From assembly GCA_965207755.1 (NCBI GenBank), contig OZ242297.1:1302001-1366000 (forward strand): 64,000 bases of DNA. The letters are read 5' to 3'. The notes beneath the pieces were generated by a model that was not told the origin of the DNA, did not search any database, and was given only the letters and a program-made list of their open reading frames with translations. How positions within the stretch are numbered: position 1 is the first letter of the stretch; every line of letters begins with the position of its first letter. Below are positions 17,541 through 25,309 of the stretch, piece after piece. Made by a program: the position numbers and the translations under genes. This DNA is from Aldehydirespirator sp028819505. Lineage in GTDB: Bacteria; Actinomycetota; Acidimicrobiia; Acidimicrobiales; Aldehydirespiratoraceae.

Positions 17541-18482
17541 GGGTGCTTTGCGGGGCACGGGCACGGAGTCGATGATCTCGGTGACGATGTCGCTGGACCG
17601 CACACCCCGCACCCGGCTGTCGGGCTTGGGCAGGAGCCGGTGCGGCAGCATCGACGGAGCCAGCGCCTTGATGTCGTCGGGCGTGACGAAGTCGCGGTCC
17701 AGCGAGGCCGCCCTGGCCCGAGCCACCCTCAGTACAGCCAGCACGCCCCTGGGGGACAGGCCCAGCGACAGGCCAGGATGGCGGCGGGTGGCGCCGGCCA
17801 CCTCCAGCAGGTACGAACGCAGCGCGCCCGAGACGTGGACGTCCTCCAACCGGTCCGACATCCACCGCACCACGGCCCCGTCGGCGACCGGCCCGATGAG
17901 ATCGACAGGCTCCTGGGCGCCCCTGTCCATCAGGATCGAATCCTCGGACCGGCGATCGGGGTAGCCCACTTCGAGGCGCATGAGGAAGCGGTCCAGCTGA
18001 CTCTCGGGAAGCGGGTAGGTGCCCTCGTATTCCAGCGGGTTCTGCGTGGCTATGACCGTGAACGGCGGATCGAGGCGCCTGGTCACGCCGTCGATGGTCA
18101 CCTGCTGCTCGCCCATGGCCTCCAGCAGCGCCGACTGGGCCTTGGGGGAGGCACGGTTGATCTCGTCGGCCAGGACGATGTTCGAGAACACCGGCCCGGG
18201 CCGGAATTCGAACGTTCCGGCGGCCCGGTTGAACACCGACGTCCCGGTGACGTCTACCGGGAGCAGGTCGGGCGTGAACTGGATCCGGCCGAAGCTGACA
18301 TCGACGCTGCGGGCCAGCGCCTTGCCCAGCGTGGTCTTGCCCACGCCGGGCACGTCCTCGATCAGCACGTGGCCCCCGCACACCAGAGCCAGTACCATCA
18401 ACTCGACGACCTCGCCCTTGCCCTTGACGGCGAGCTCGATGTTCCGGTGGATGAGCTTGAACTGCTCACCGAAGTGTCCCAT
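17538..18482 (-). CDS. MoxR-type AAA+ ATPase
   Basis: AAA+ chaperone-like ATPase. Walker A VPGVGKTT (about residues 44-51), Walker B VLADEINRASPKAQSALLEAM (about 105-125), sensor 1 ATQNPLEYEGTYPLPESQLD and the arginine-finger region RFLMRLEVGYPD are in order, followed by the lid domain and LGLSPRGVLAVLRVARA. Length 314 is usual. It leads the MoxR-DUF58-transglutaminase operon, though separated from DUF58 by the repeat array. Start ATG 18482. Confidence 0.95.
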   Translation of the reverse strand: MGHFGEQFKLIHRNIELAVKGKGEVVELMVLALVCGGHVLIEDVPGVGKTTLGKALARSVDVSFGRIQFTPDLLPVDVTGTSVFNRAAGTFEFRPGPVFSNIVLADEINRASPKAQSALLEAMGEQQVTIDGVTRRLDPPFTVIATQNPLEYEGTYPLPESQLDRFLMRLEVGYPDRRSEDSILMDRGAQEPVDLIGPVADGAVVRWMSDRLEDVHVSGALRSYLLEVAGATRRHPGLSLGLSPRGVLAVLRVARARAASLDRDFVTPDDIKALAPSMLPHRLLPKPDSRVRGVRSSDIVTEIIDSVPVPRKAP

Positions 18483-18534
18483 CGCCGGGCCAGCGTACGG
18501 GCGCTACGGCCCCGAGCACAGCCCCTCCCCCCGG

Positions 18535-18790
18535 CGGCGGCATCGGTCCCGCGCCAGTTCGCCGCGCCGTTCAGGCCGTTGGGGGTGCGGTGGGCGGTGT
18601 CCCCGGCGGCGGCATCGGTCCCGCGCCAGTTCGCCGCGCCGTTCAGGCCGTTGGGGGTGCGGTGGGCGGTGTCCCCGGCGGCGGCATCGGTCCCGCGCCA
18701 GTTCGCCGCGCCGTTCAGGCCGTTGGGGGTGCGGTGGGCGGTGTCCCCGGCGGCGGCGTCGGTCCCGCGCCAGTTCGCCGCGCCCGCAGC
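18535..18790. repeat. Perfect 72-bp tandem repeat, about 3.5 copies
   Basis: The unit containing CATCGGTCCCGCGCCAGTTC recurs at 18541, 18613, 18685 and 18757 (CGTCGG in the last), exactly 72 bp apart. The first three copies are virtually identical, so the array is recent. It fills the 336-bp gap between the HNH gene and moxR; nothing else is seen there. Confidence 0.96.
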
Positions 18791-18818
18791 CGCCCGAGCC
18801 GGGCCGTCCCGGCCGTTG

Positions 18819-20303
18819 TCAGGGCGGCCCGCGGCCGTCTGCCAGCGCGTCCGGTGCGCCAGCTCGCCGGGCGCGGGGTCTCGCCGGCGCCGCCCGGGCG
18901 GCAGCCGGACCAGGCTTCGACGGTGGATCGGCGGGCCGTGCCTGCCGCGCTCCGTCCCGTCGGGACCAGTTCACTTGCTGGTGATCGGGGGCGCGGGCTG
19001 CCTCCGGCCCGCGCCGCGCAAGCCTGTTCGGAGGCTGGGCCGCGACAGGCTCGAGCAGTTGAGGCTGATCCGACGTAGCGTATGCCTCTGATCGGAACAG
19101 GCTGGGCCGTTCAGGGGCGTGGGCGGGGCCGTGGGTGGCCGTGTCGGGCGGGTGCAGTGTGCGGTTGCCGGGCGGGCCGTGGATCTGCCAGCCGAGGTGG
19201 TGGATCTTGTTGTGGCAGCGCCAGCAGGCCAGCACCATGTTGTCCAGGCTGGTGGCCCCGCCCTGAGACACCGGCCTCACGTGGTGGGCGTCGCAGACGT
19301 CGGGCCGGGCGCCGCAGGCGAAGCAGCCGCCGTCTCGGGCGATCAGCAGCTGGCGCTGGGCTCTGGTGGCGCGGCGCACCGAGTGGGCTCGCCATATCGG
19401 TCTGCCTCTGCGGTCATAGATCACGCCGGTGAACCTGGCGTTGCAGGCCAGTTCCTCGAGCACCGACTGGGGCAGCCTCACATCGTCGGGCAGCTCCGCG
19501 ACGAGCTTGCCGGTGGCCTCATCGACGTGCGCGACCACGCAGATGTCGGCGAAGGGCTTGGTCACCTCGCCGCCGTCGCTGCTGGAGGTGAAGTGCTCCA
19601 GAGCGTCGGCCATGCACTGGTCGAAGCTGCGCAGCGACCCCGAATCGGACGTGCCGTTGCAGGCCTGCTTGTCCGCGTCGTGGAAGCTGCCGGCGACGGC
19701 CCGCAGCCGGTTCTCGATGCGACGCCCGGCAACGGCGTCGAACTCTCCGCGGAGATGGACCATCCCGTCGTCGCCGTCCCACATGCGCACGCAACGCCGG
19801 GCCCGCTGGCGGGCATGCTCGCTCTCGCCGCCGTCACCGTCGCGCTCCACAGCCCAACGCCGGGCCTCCTTGGCGAACTGCTCGGGCCGCATCGACTCGG
19901 CCTTGGCCAACAGTTCTCGGTCACCCTCGACATCGGCCGAGCTGGTCTTCGCCGCAGCCTCCGCCAACCGCTTGGCGTTCGCCACCGACACCCGCCCCGA
20001 CTCGACCGCGTCTCGCAGCCTCGGCGCGGCATGCAGCGCCTCAGCCGTCTTGACCTGGCTGCGGGCCTCCTGCCGCGACAGCCCCGCGCCCGAAGCCAGC
20101 ACCTCGGCGCCCCCGTCGCCGTGACGCTCCCGGCCGGCGATGCTCGCCGCGGCCTCGGCCTGCGCGACCGTCATGACCGCGACAGCAGCCTTGGACACCT
20201 CCAGCATCCCGCGCATCTCCTCGCACGAAGCATCTCCGGCCTTGACCAGCGCCAGCACCTCTCTGGCGGCTGTCTCGGCCCGTCGGGCGGCTTCAATCAA
20301 CAT
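18819..20303 (-). CDS. 13E12-type HNH endonuclease (DUF222 plus HNH)
   Basis: Member of the actinobacterial 13E12 repeat family, usually multicopy and of unknown role. The helical DUF222 part (about residues 1-290) includes GAGLSRQEARSQVKTAEALH and SVANAKRLAEAA. The HNH nuclease has zinc ligands CFACG, then CDAHHVRPVSQGG with the catalytic His pair, NMVLACWRCHNKIHH and WQIHGPPG. The C-terminus is Pro/Arg-rich. I chose ATG 20303 (MLIEAARRAET); ATG 20360 is an alternative. No Shine-Dalgarno is evident at either. Length 494. Confidence 0.85.
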   Translation of the reverse strand: MLIEAARRAETAAREVLALVKAGDASCEEMRGMLEVSKAAVAVMTVAQAEAAASIAGRERHGDGGAEVLASGAGLSRQEARSQVKTAEALHAAPRLRDAVESGRVSVANAKRLAEAAAKTSSADVEGDRELLAKAESMRPEQFAKEARRWAVERDGDGGESEHARQRARRCVRMWDGDDGMVHLRGEFDAVAGRRIENRLRAVAGSFHDADKQACNGTSDSGSLRSFDQCMADALEHFTSSSDGGEVTKPFADICVVAHVDEATGKLVAELPDDVRLPQSVLEELACNARFTGVIYDRRGRPIWRAHSVRRATRAQRQLLIARDGGCFACGARPDVCDAHHVRPVSQGGATSLDNMVLACWRCHNKIHHLGWQIHGPPGNRTLHPPDTATHGPAHAPERPSLFRSEAYATSDQPQLLEPVAAQPPNRLARRGPEAARAPDHQQVNWSRRDGARQARPADPPSKPGPAAARAAPARPRARRAGAPDALADGRGPP

Positions 20304-20385
20304 GCACAGAGCATCCCACAGGGGTGTGACATCTACCCACCCCTCACGAGATATTTTCATCAATTTCAAGCCACAAGTGCCCAGA

Positions 20386-20563
20386 CACGATGCCCAGGCG
20401 GCACGCCGGCCAGCCACACCCTCGACCAGCGCTCACGCCTCGGGGTGGTCGGGATCCCGGCACGATCCCCAGGCGGCACGCCGGCCAGCCACATCACCGC
20501 GTCCACCTGATCCGGGTCGCCGCCCATCCCGGCACGATCCCCAGGCGGCACGCCGGCCAGCCA
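20386..20563. repeat. Three spaced direct repeats (75 and 72 bp apart)
   Basis: CACGATCCCCAGGCGGCACG followed by CCGGCCAGCCA occurs at 20386 (one change), 20461 and 20533. The 31-bp repeats are separated by about 40 bp of unrelated sequence. Read on the minus strand each codes for WLAGVPPGDRAG. They lie just upstream of the HNH gene. Confidence 0.92.
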
Positions 20564-20760
20564 GAAACGACTGCCCATCCCACCCGTGATGCACCAGTGG
20601 ACGCAGCGGGGTCAAGCCGGTGATCCCCGGCGGGGCGACGGGTCCTGCGCTGCAAGACGCGACGGGCTTCTGCCTGCCGGAGCGCGCTCGCATGTGAGCG
20701 CTTGCCGTGTAGGCGACCACACGCTGGGCGAGCGGTTGAACCTGTGGCGGGTGCCGCTAC

Positions 20761-20878
20761 CTTGCCGCTCGCCAGAGAACGTCGGGATTCGCCAATCCCG
20801 TTTAGCAGCTGGAACCCACCGCGGGTGGGGCCTCGCCATGGCTCCCTCCGGTCCGGCTGCAAGGCGTTCTCTGGCAAG
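20761..20878. other. Predicted multi-branched RNA-like structure in an otherwise empty stretch
   Basis: The gap 20304-20990 has no convincing gene. Within it, GCCAGAGAACG (20771-20781) pairs perfectly with CGTTCTCTGGC (20865-20875). CTTGCC 20761-20766 can extend the stem with GGCAAG 20873-20878 as an alternative. Enclosed are a 7-bp stem with a 4-nt loop (CGGGATT 20783-20789 with AATCCCG 20794-20800) and a 6-bp stem (CCCACC 20815-20820 with GGTGGG 20824-20829). The arrangement is that of a three- or four-way junction. I do not recognise a known RNA class and cannot tell the strand. Confidence 0.4.
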
Positions 20879-20990
20879 AAGGCCCAAACCCGCTCCGGAG
20901 GGGCCACCCATGCCGAGAACAGCCCACTGGCCACGCGTGCGACGCCGCGTTCCCTTCGCCAGCCGACGCTCCTTGCGGTCAACAGCTGTG

Positions 20991-21653
20991 CGATGACCTC
21001 GGAGGCGACTGCACGCGACTCGGCTGAGGACGTGAAGCTGGTCACCAGCAGCCGAGCCTTGGCGCTGCCGGGCCGCGCCTTGGACCACATCGGCCGGCCG
21101 GTTCTGAACCGGCCCCATGAGGAGCCCTCCCGGCACTGGGACCTGGCGCCGGACAACACGTCCACCGGCGTGGCCGTCGACGGCCGGAGGCCGAGCCAGT
21201 CGCTCAGCATCGTGCCCAAGGTGCGCGACCCGCAGCTTCAGATGGACATGGTTCCGTCCGAACAGAACGAGCTGGTGAACCGGATCCGGGTGATGGTGAA
21301 GCGGTGGCGGGCCGACAACTATCCGGGCGCAACCGCGGCCACCCGGCAGTTGCTGTTCCACTGGCGCAGCGAGACCAACGAGCCGAATGGGGCTCCTGCC
21401 GGCAGGCAGGCGAGGCGTGCTGGGAGCGGTGAGGGTGCGGGTGCTGAACTGGCACGCCCTCCAGCCCCGAGACCGGCTTGGCGAGATGGCGTCGAAGCTC
21501 CTGAAGGAACTCGGCAGAAACGCCGTCGACGCCGAGCAGGAAGCCCTCACCGCCATGCGCTCAGCCCTCTTCGACCCGCCCGAGCGGGGCCGCATCGCCG
21601 TCAAGATCGTCACCGCCACCGGCATGGAGATGACCTCCGTCCGCAATCTGTAG
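20991..21653 (+). pseudogene. Remnant of a BPTD_3080-like restriction endonuclease
   Basis: Pieces of one large protein are recognisable but joined by deletion and frameshift. Frame 2 first shows RPVLNRPHEEPSRHWDL, then VAVDGRRPSQSLSIVPK, then VPSEQNELVNRIRVMVKRWR and YPGATAATRQLLFHW. This order is the N-terminus of BPTD_3080-family DEAD/DEAH restriction enzymes. After about 21390 the match moves to frame 3: RVLNWHALQPRD (a central motif), then RGRIAVKIVTATGMEMTSV, like the C-terminal GRIAVKV end. The helicase motifs are missing. The family assignment is from memory of the motif order. Confidence 0.6.
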
Positions 21654-21701
21654 CCATACAGGATTGATTGACCTACACTGATATCGTGCTATGCGCCAAT
21701 A

Positions 21702-21879
21702 GCCGAAGCGTAGAAGAGCGCCAGCAGAGGGAGGGCGCTGTGGCGCCGCACGGTCGGCGGCCGCACCGTCGGGCCGAAGCGTAGAAGAGCGCCAGCAGAG
21801 GGAGGGCGCTGTGGCGCCGCACGGTCGGCGGCCGCACCGTCGGGCCGAAGCGTAGAAGAGCGCCAGCAGAGGGAGGGCG
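21702..21879 (+). repeat. 71-bp tandem repeat (2.5 copies) ending at the retropepsin ribosome site
   Basis: GCCGAAGCGTAGAAGAGCGC starts at 21702, 21773 and 21844, exactly 71 bp apart. The last copy carries the GGGAGG that serves the protease gene. The two complete copies each hold GGGAGGGCGCT followed by a 14-codon GTG ORF (MAPHGRRPHRRAEA) whose stop is the TAG in the next copy. Confidence 0.96.
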
Positions 21880-21901
21880 AGGTTGATGGGCGAGACGTAA
21901 T

Positions 21902-22243
21902 GTGACCGTGACAGTCAAGAACCCGGCTGAGCCGGAGCGGGCATGGAAGGGCAGGTTCCTGGCCGACACCGGGACGACCTCCAGCGTCGTGCCCCGCCGC
22001 AGGCTCGAGGAGATCGGGATAGCGCCGGTATCGAGCCAACTGGTGGAGTTGGCCGACGGGAGTTCCACCAGACTCGACCTCGGGATGGCCATCCTGAGCT
22101 TCGTGGGCGAAGACTCCCCATCCGCCGTGTTCTTCGGCGCCGACGACGCAGACCAGCTGCTGGGCACGACCGCGATGCAGGTGGCGGGCGTGAAGGTGGA
22201 CCCCCGGAACCACCGCCTCGAGCGCGCCAAGATCCGCTACTAG
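21902..22243 (+). CDS. Retropepsin-like (clan AA) aspartic protease, 5' end probably frameshifted
   Basis: A single-domain protein of 113 residues. The catalytic motif is FLADTGTTSSVVPRRRLEEIG (Asp-Thr-Gly near residue 22), and the flap and second strand region is LVELADGSSTRLDLG. LLGTTAMQVAGVKVDPRNHRL is the usual closing motif. Substrate is unknown. Relatives normally begin M-G-x-T-Y-V-x-V-T-V. Here ATG 21886, with GGGAGG upstream, reads MGET and then hits TAA at 21898. Deleting a single A there would restore MGETYVTVTV in this frame. Either translation now starts at GTG 21902 or the gene is damaged. Confidence 0.75.
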   Translation: MTVTVKNPAEPERAWKGRFLADTGTTSSVVPRRRLEEIGIAPVSSQLVELADGSSTRLDLGMAILSFVGEDSPSAVFFGADDADQLLGTTAMQVAGVKVDPRNHRLERAKIRY

Positions 22244-22402
22244 CCCGGTCACTGCCCCAGGCGCCGGACGGGCGATGACCGGCGGATCAGCAGGCTCGCC
22301 ACAGCGCGAGAGGATGCCCCGCGACCTGCCAAGAGTCCATGGTCACACGCCAAGGCCAGCGGTGCGGGCCTTGCCGGACCCCATCTCCGGACGGGCGCAT
22401 CG

Positions 22403-22420
22403 TGGGGCTACGCAGCCCCA
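22403..22420. terminator. Stable hairpin after the protease gene
   Basis: TGGGGCT (22403-22409) and AGCCCCA (22414-22420) form a 7-bp stem with loop ACGC. No U-tract follows, so termination is only a possibility. The rest of 22244-22453 shows no gene. Confidence 0.35.
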
Positions 22421-22453
22421 GGAGCCTTCGCGGGCGGCGTGCTCGGACACTGG

Positions 22454-22747
22454 CTATGTCTGGATCAGGGCTCTGAACTCGTGGTTGCCGCGCTTGACGC
22501 AGCGGCGTCGTGGGTTGCGGTCAGGACGTCTCGGACCTGGTCGAGCCAGCTGAAGTGATCCCAGTCGTTGGCTGCTCCCTCCAGCATCCGACGTATGTAT
22601 CGGGTGGTCTCGACTGGCTTGGTGGCCGCGACTTCGGCGAGACGGTCCATCACTGGTCTGCCGCTCCATCTCGCTCGCGAGGGCGGACACTGCCCGGCGG
22701 CGGTAGAGCTCGACGAGTGCTACGGAGTCATCACGCCGAGTACCCAC
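22454..22747 (-). pseudogene. Degraded C-terminal fragment, probably of a defence-associated protein
   Basis: One minus-strand frame (22653-22465) reads MDRLAEVAATKPVETTRYIR, then GAANDWDHFSWLDQVRDVLTA, which looks like the helical C-terminus of a larger protein. The neighbouring frame holds the matching upstream (VSALASEMERQTS) and downstream (KRGNHEFRALIQT) pieces. The coding signal therefore switches frame twice, as in a decayed gene. It follows the restriction enzyme gene on the same strand. I cannot name the parent protein. Confidence 0.4.
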
Positions 22748-22767
22748 CGCCCACCAGTGCGTAGCCT

Positions 22768-23715
22768 TCAGTCGTTGTAGGGACCCAGGAACCGCTCGCC
22801 GTCGAAGTGGACGAGGTGGGTCGGATGATCAGCCGTCCAAACGTCCGTCTCCCACGATATGTCTGTCAGGTACTTCTTCATGGTTGCTTGGTCTGGGAAG
22901 CAAGACACGAAGACCAGACCTGCCGTGCAGTCACCGAAGATCCCCTGGAGTTCGATGTGACGCTTGCTGTCGACCGGTCCGTGGGTCGTGACAGCTTCCA
23001 GTAGAACGAGCCAGTTGCGGTCCTCCATGTGGACGACGAGATCGGGCATCTTGCCGTGGTCGTCTATCGGGACGCCCAACGACTCCAGGGCGTCCTTCTC
23101 GAAGGCGAGCCACTTGTCGCCGGCGTCGCCGATGTACAGCACCGATCCCCCCGGTGTGAATCTCGGGCAGAACTCGTCGATCATCGCCTTGAGGAGCGTG
23201 TTCTGCCCTCCTGCTGACAGGGCTACCTCGGTGCCGTGGGGCAGCGTGACCGGGATCTTCAGCAAGTCTCGTTCCTGTCTGTAGACCGCTTCCAGCCCCG
23301 GCCGCTCGGTGAGATAGCGGCGCAGATTGTGCCCGAACCTGTCGGTCCCGTGGGATCGGATGAGGTCCAGGGCTGCTGTCGTCACCTGATAGCACCACTT
23401 CGGCGAGTTGATGGGCCGGGTCGGCTCATCAGGGTTCTCGACCACGAGGTGGGCTTGCACGAACTGGTGGAGCGTCTGGCGCCGGATCGTCTCCCGGGTG
23501 TTCGGCTTGTAGTTCACTCCCCAATGGTCACGCATCCATCCCATGATCTCGACCGTTCGCAGCGGCCGGGCCCCGGACGCGGTCCACGGGTCGTCGGGCT
23601 TGAGGCCAAGTAGCGCCATCAGCACCAGCGCCGAGCGCTCGTTGTATCTCTCCCGGTCGAAGCCCATGTTCCGCAGAAGCCATCGGCATTCGCTGATGGA
23701 GGCTGAACTGCTCAT
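22768..23715 (-). CDS. Type II restriction endonuclease, BsuBI/PstI family
   Basis: Cleaves unmodified DNA; characterised family members recognise CTGCAG. The N-terminal helical part (SECRWLLRNMGFDRERYNER) is followed by the C-terminal catalytic domain from about residue 170. That domain contains LSAGGQNTLLKAMIDEFCPR, VLYIGDAGDKW, MPDLVVHMEDRNWLVLLEAV (PD...E region), TTHGPVDSKRHIEL, LVFVSCFPDQATMKKYL and WTADHPTHLVHFDGERFLGP, all in family order. ATG 23715 overlaps the methylase stop (ATGA), so the pair is translationally coupled. Length 315 is normal and no damage is visible. Actual specificity has not been shown here. Confidence 0.93.
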   Translation of the reverse strand: MSSSASISECRWLLRNMGFDRERYNERSALVLMALLGLKPDDPWTASGARPLRTVEIMGWMRDHWGVNYKPNTRETIRRQTLHQFVQAHLVVENPDEPTRPINSPKWCYQVTTAALDLIRSHGTDRFGHNLRRYLTERPGLEAVYRQERDLLKIPVTLPHGTEVALSAGGQNTLLKAMIDEFCPRFTPGGSVLYIGDAGDKWLAFEKDALESLGVPIDDHGKMPDLVVHMEDRNWLVLLEAVTTHGPVDSKRHIELQGIFGDCTAGLVFVSCFPDQATMKKYLTDISWETDVWTADHPTHLVHFDGERFLGPYND

Positions 23716-25226
23716 GACAGCGGCTCGCGATTGCCGATTCCATGATCCGGGAGGCACGAGTTCTCTGCGTCGAACAACGTCGAGTGGTGCGACTCGCACA
23801 GCTCTGGGAGCCGGAGACGGCGCAGGTCGGTGGCGTTCACCTGGGTGCTGCCGCTGAACATGCGGAAATAGGTGTCGACCAGATCGCTGTTTAGGAAGTG
23901 CACTAGACCCTCTGCCTCGGGCCTGCGGAGAGGCCCGTGGTCGCGGTGGATGATGTTCACATGGTTCTCGAAGGCCACATGGTCGTACCCGTCGACAGGC
24001 TCGTAGACGCAGGCCACGACGCGCCGCCTCTCCTCCTTGGCCGTGAAGCGCTTGACGAGCACGTAGATGCCGTTCGGGAACAGCCACCGCCGGGTCTGGG
24101 GCGCAACCGTGAAGCCCTGCGGCTTGCGCGCCGCCAGAGGCCACTCTACTCGGGCATCCCTCAGGTTCGCCGGATAGATCAGCGGGACCGAGCCCTCAGC
24201 CCGCGCCGCGGCAAGGTGCTCCCGGCACCGGAAGTCTACGACCGGCCCGGTCGAGACACTCAGTCCCAGCGACCGGAGGTCAGCCGGCAGGGCCGCTACC
24301 CGCTCCGCCACACACATCACGTCGGGACTCCCGGGCAGGTTGATGAACCGGCCGGGATCGTGGGGCAGAACGATGTTGTGGTGGGGTACGTCATGAACCT
24401 CTTGCGACCCGGAAATGTGGTCAGGCCGGGTCTCGACCTTGACCAGATCGCCCGGCTCGGGAGCCGACTTGCGCATCGAGAAGATCACGGTCTCTTGCAG
24501 CACCGACGAGGAACGAAACACCCGGTCGCGGCGGTCGAAGAGGATCACATGACGAAAGGATGCCCTGTCGGTGAGATGGCGTCTGAAGTTCGTGAAGTAC
24601 AGGCCGTTGGCGAACGACCTCGGCGTGATGGCGACCAACTGCCCGCCGTCACGCAGCAACTCCACCGCCACTGCCAGAAAGGCCGCGTACAGGTTCGGGC
24701 AGTCCACGCCGTGACGCCTGCCGACCATGAGGCGGCAAGGATCGGACGCGCCGAGCTTCATGTACGGGGGATTGAGGATGACAGCATCGAAGCTCCTGCC
24801 GTCGGCCCAGCCTGACACGTCGCAGAAATCCCTGGCGACGACACGGGTCTCGAGCCTGAGCCCATGGGCGTCGGCGACGAGGCGCGCGGCCCTACAAGCA
24901 GTATCCAACAGCTCCAGCGCCTGAGTGTCGGTCTCCACCAGATCCACCGACAAGCGCTCCAATCTGCCACGCTCCACGGCCGCCGCCACCAACGCCAGCA
25001 TCAGCGCACCCGCGCCCGCGCCGGGATCGACAACGCTCAGCACGCCGCCTGCCGGCTCCACCAGCGAGGCCATCGTCTGCGCCGCCTGCGACGGCGTCGC
25101 GAACTGGCCCCGCCCCGATCGTTCGGTCCTGCCACGGCGCGACTCCAACTCCGAGCTCAGGGAATCCGCCAAGCGCAACAGCTCGCCAACGCCGCTCCGC
25201 GCCTCGGTCAGCGCCACTCTCTGCAC
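23712..25226 (-). CDS. N6-adenine DNA methyltransferase of the BsuBI/PstI system
   Basis: Protects host DNA from the endonuclease encoded directly downstream. Motif I (SAM binding) is SVVDPGAGAGALMLAL (about residues 65-80). Motif IV is FDAVILNPPYMKLG (about 147-160), the NPPY of N6-adenine methylases. The C-terminal half is the target-recognition region, with FENHVNIIH and the typical LVHFLNSDLVDTYFRMFSGS followed by TQVNATDLRRLRLP. Length 504 and the R-M pairing fit M.PstI-type enzymes. Start GTG 25226. Both genes look intact, unlike the decayed defence genes beside them. Confidence 0.93.
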   Translation of the reverse strand: MQRVALTEARSGVGELLRLADSLSSELESRRGRTERSGRGQFATPSQAAQTMASLVEPAGGVLSVVDPGAGAGALMLALVAAAVERGRLERLSVDLVETDTQALELLDTACRAARLVADAHGLRLETRVVARDFCDVSGWADGRSFDAVILNPPYMKLGASDPCRLMVGRRHGVDCPNLYAAFLAVAVELLRDGGQLVAITPRSFANGLYFTNFRRHLTDRASFRHVILFDRRDRVFRSSSVLQETVIFSMRKSAPEPGDLVKVETRPDHISGSQEVHDVPHHNIVLPHDPGRFINLPGSPDVMCVAERVAALPADLRSLGLSVSTGPVVDFRCREHLAAARAEGSVPLIYPANLRDARVEWPLAARKPQGFTVAPQTRRWLFPNGIYVLVKRFTAKEERRRVVACVYEPVDGYDHVAFENHVNIIHRDHGPLRRPEAEGLVHFLNSDLVDTYFRMFSGSTQVNATDLRRLRLPELCESHHSTLFDAENSCLPDHGIGNREPLS

Positions 25227-25309
25227 CCCCGGCCCCTCACGTCACCCGAGCATAGGAGACTCCTACGACACAACCCGCGATCTCGGCTTCGTATACGGCA
25301 ACCGATAGC

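Noticed and set aside
18590..19078. Plus-strand ORF with Gly/Val-rich repeats (VGGVPGGGIGPAPVRR)
   Set aside because: Arises from translating the 72-bp array; no ribosome site, and the second half is antisense to the HNH gene.
20386..20563. CRISPR-like array: three 31-bp repeats with about 40-bp spacers
   Set aside because: Only three copies, one imperfect, no cas genes, and the spacing equals the 72-75 bp period of the other duplications in the window.
22275..22553. Plus-strand 92-codon ORF after the protease gene
   Set aside because: No homology-like motifs, contains the hairpin, and runs into the antisense of the decayed minus-strand gene.
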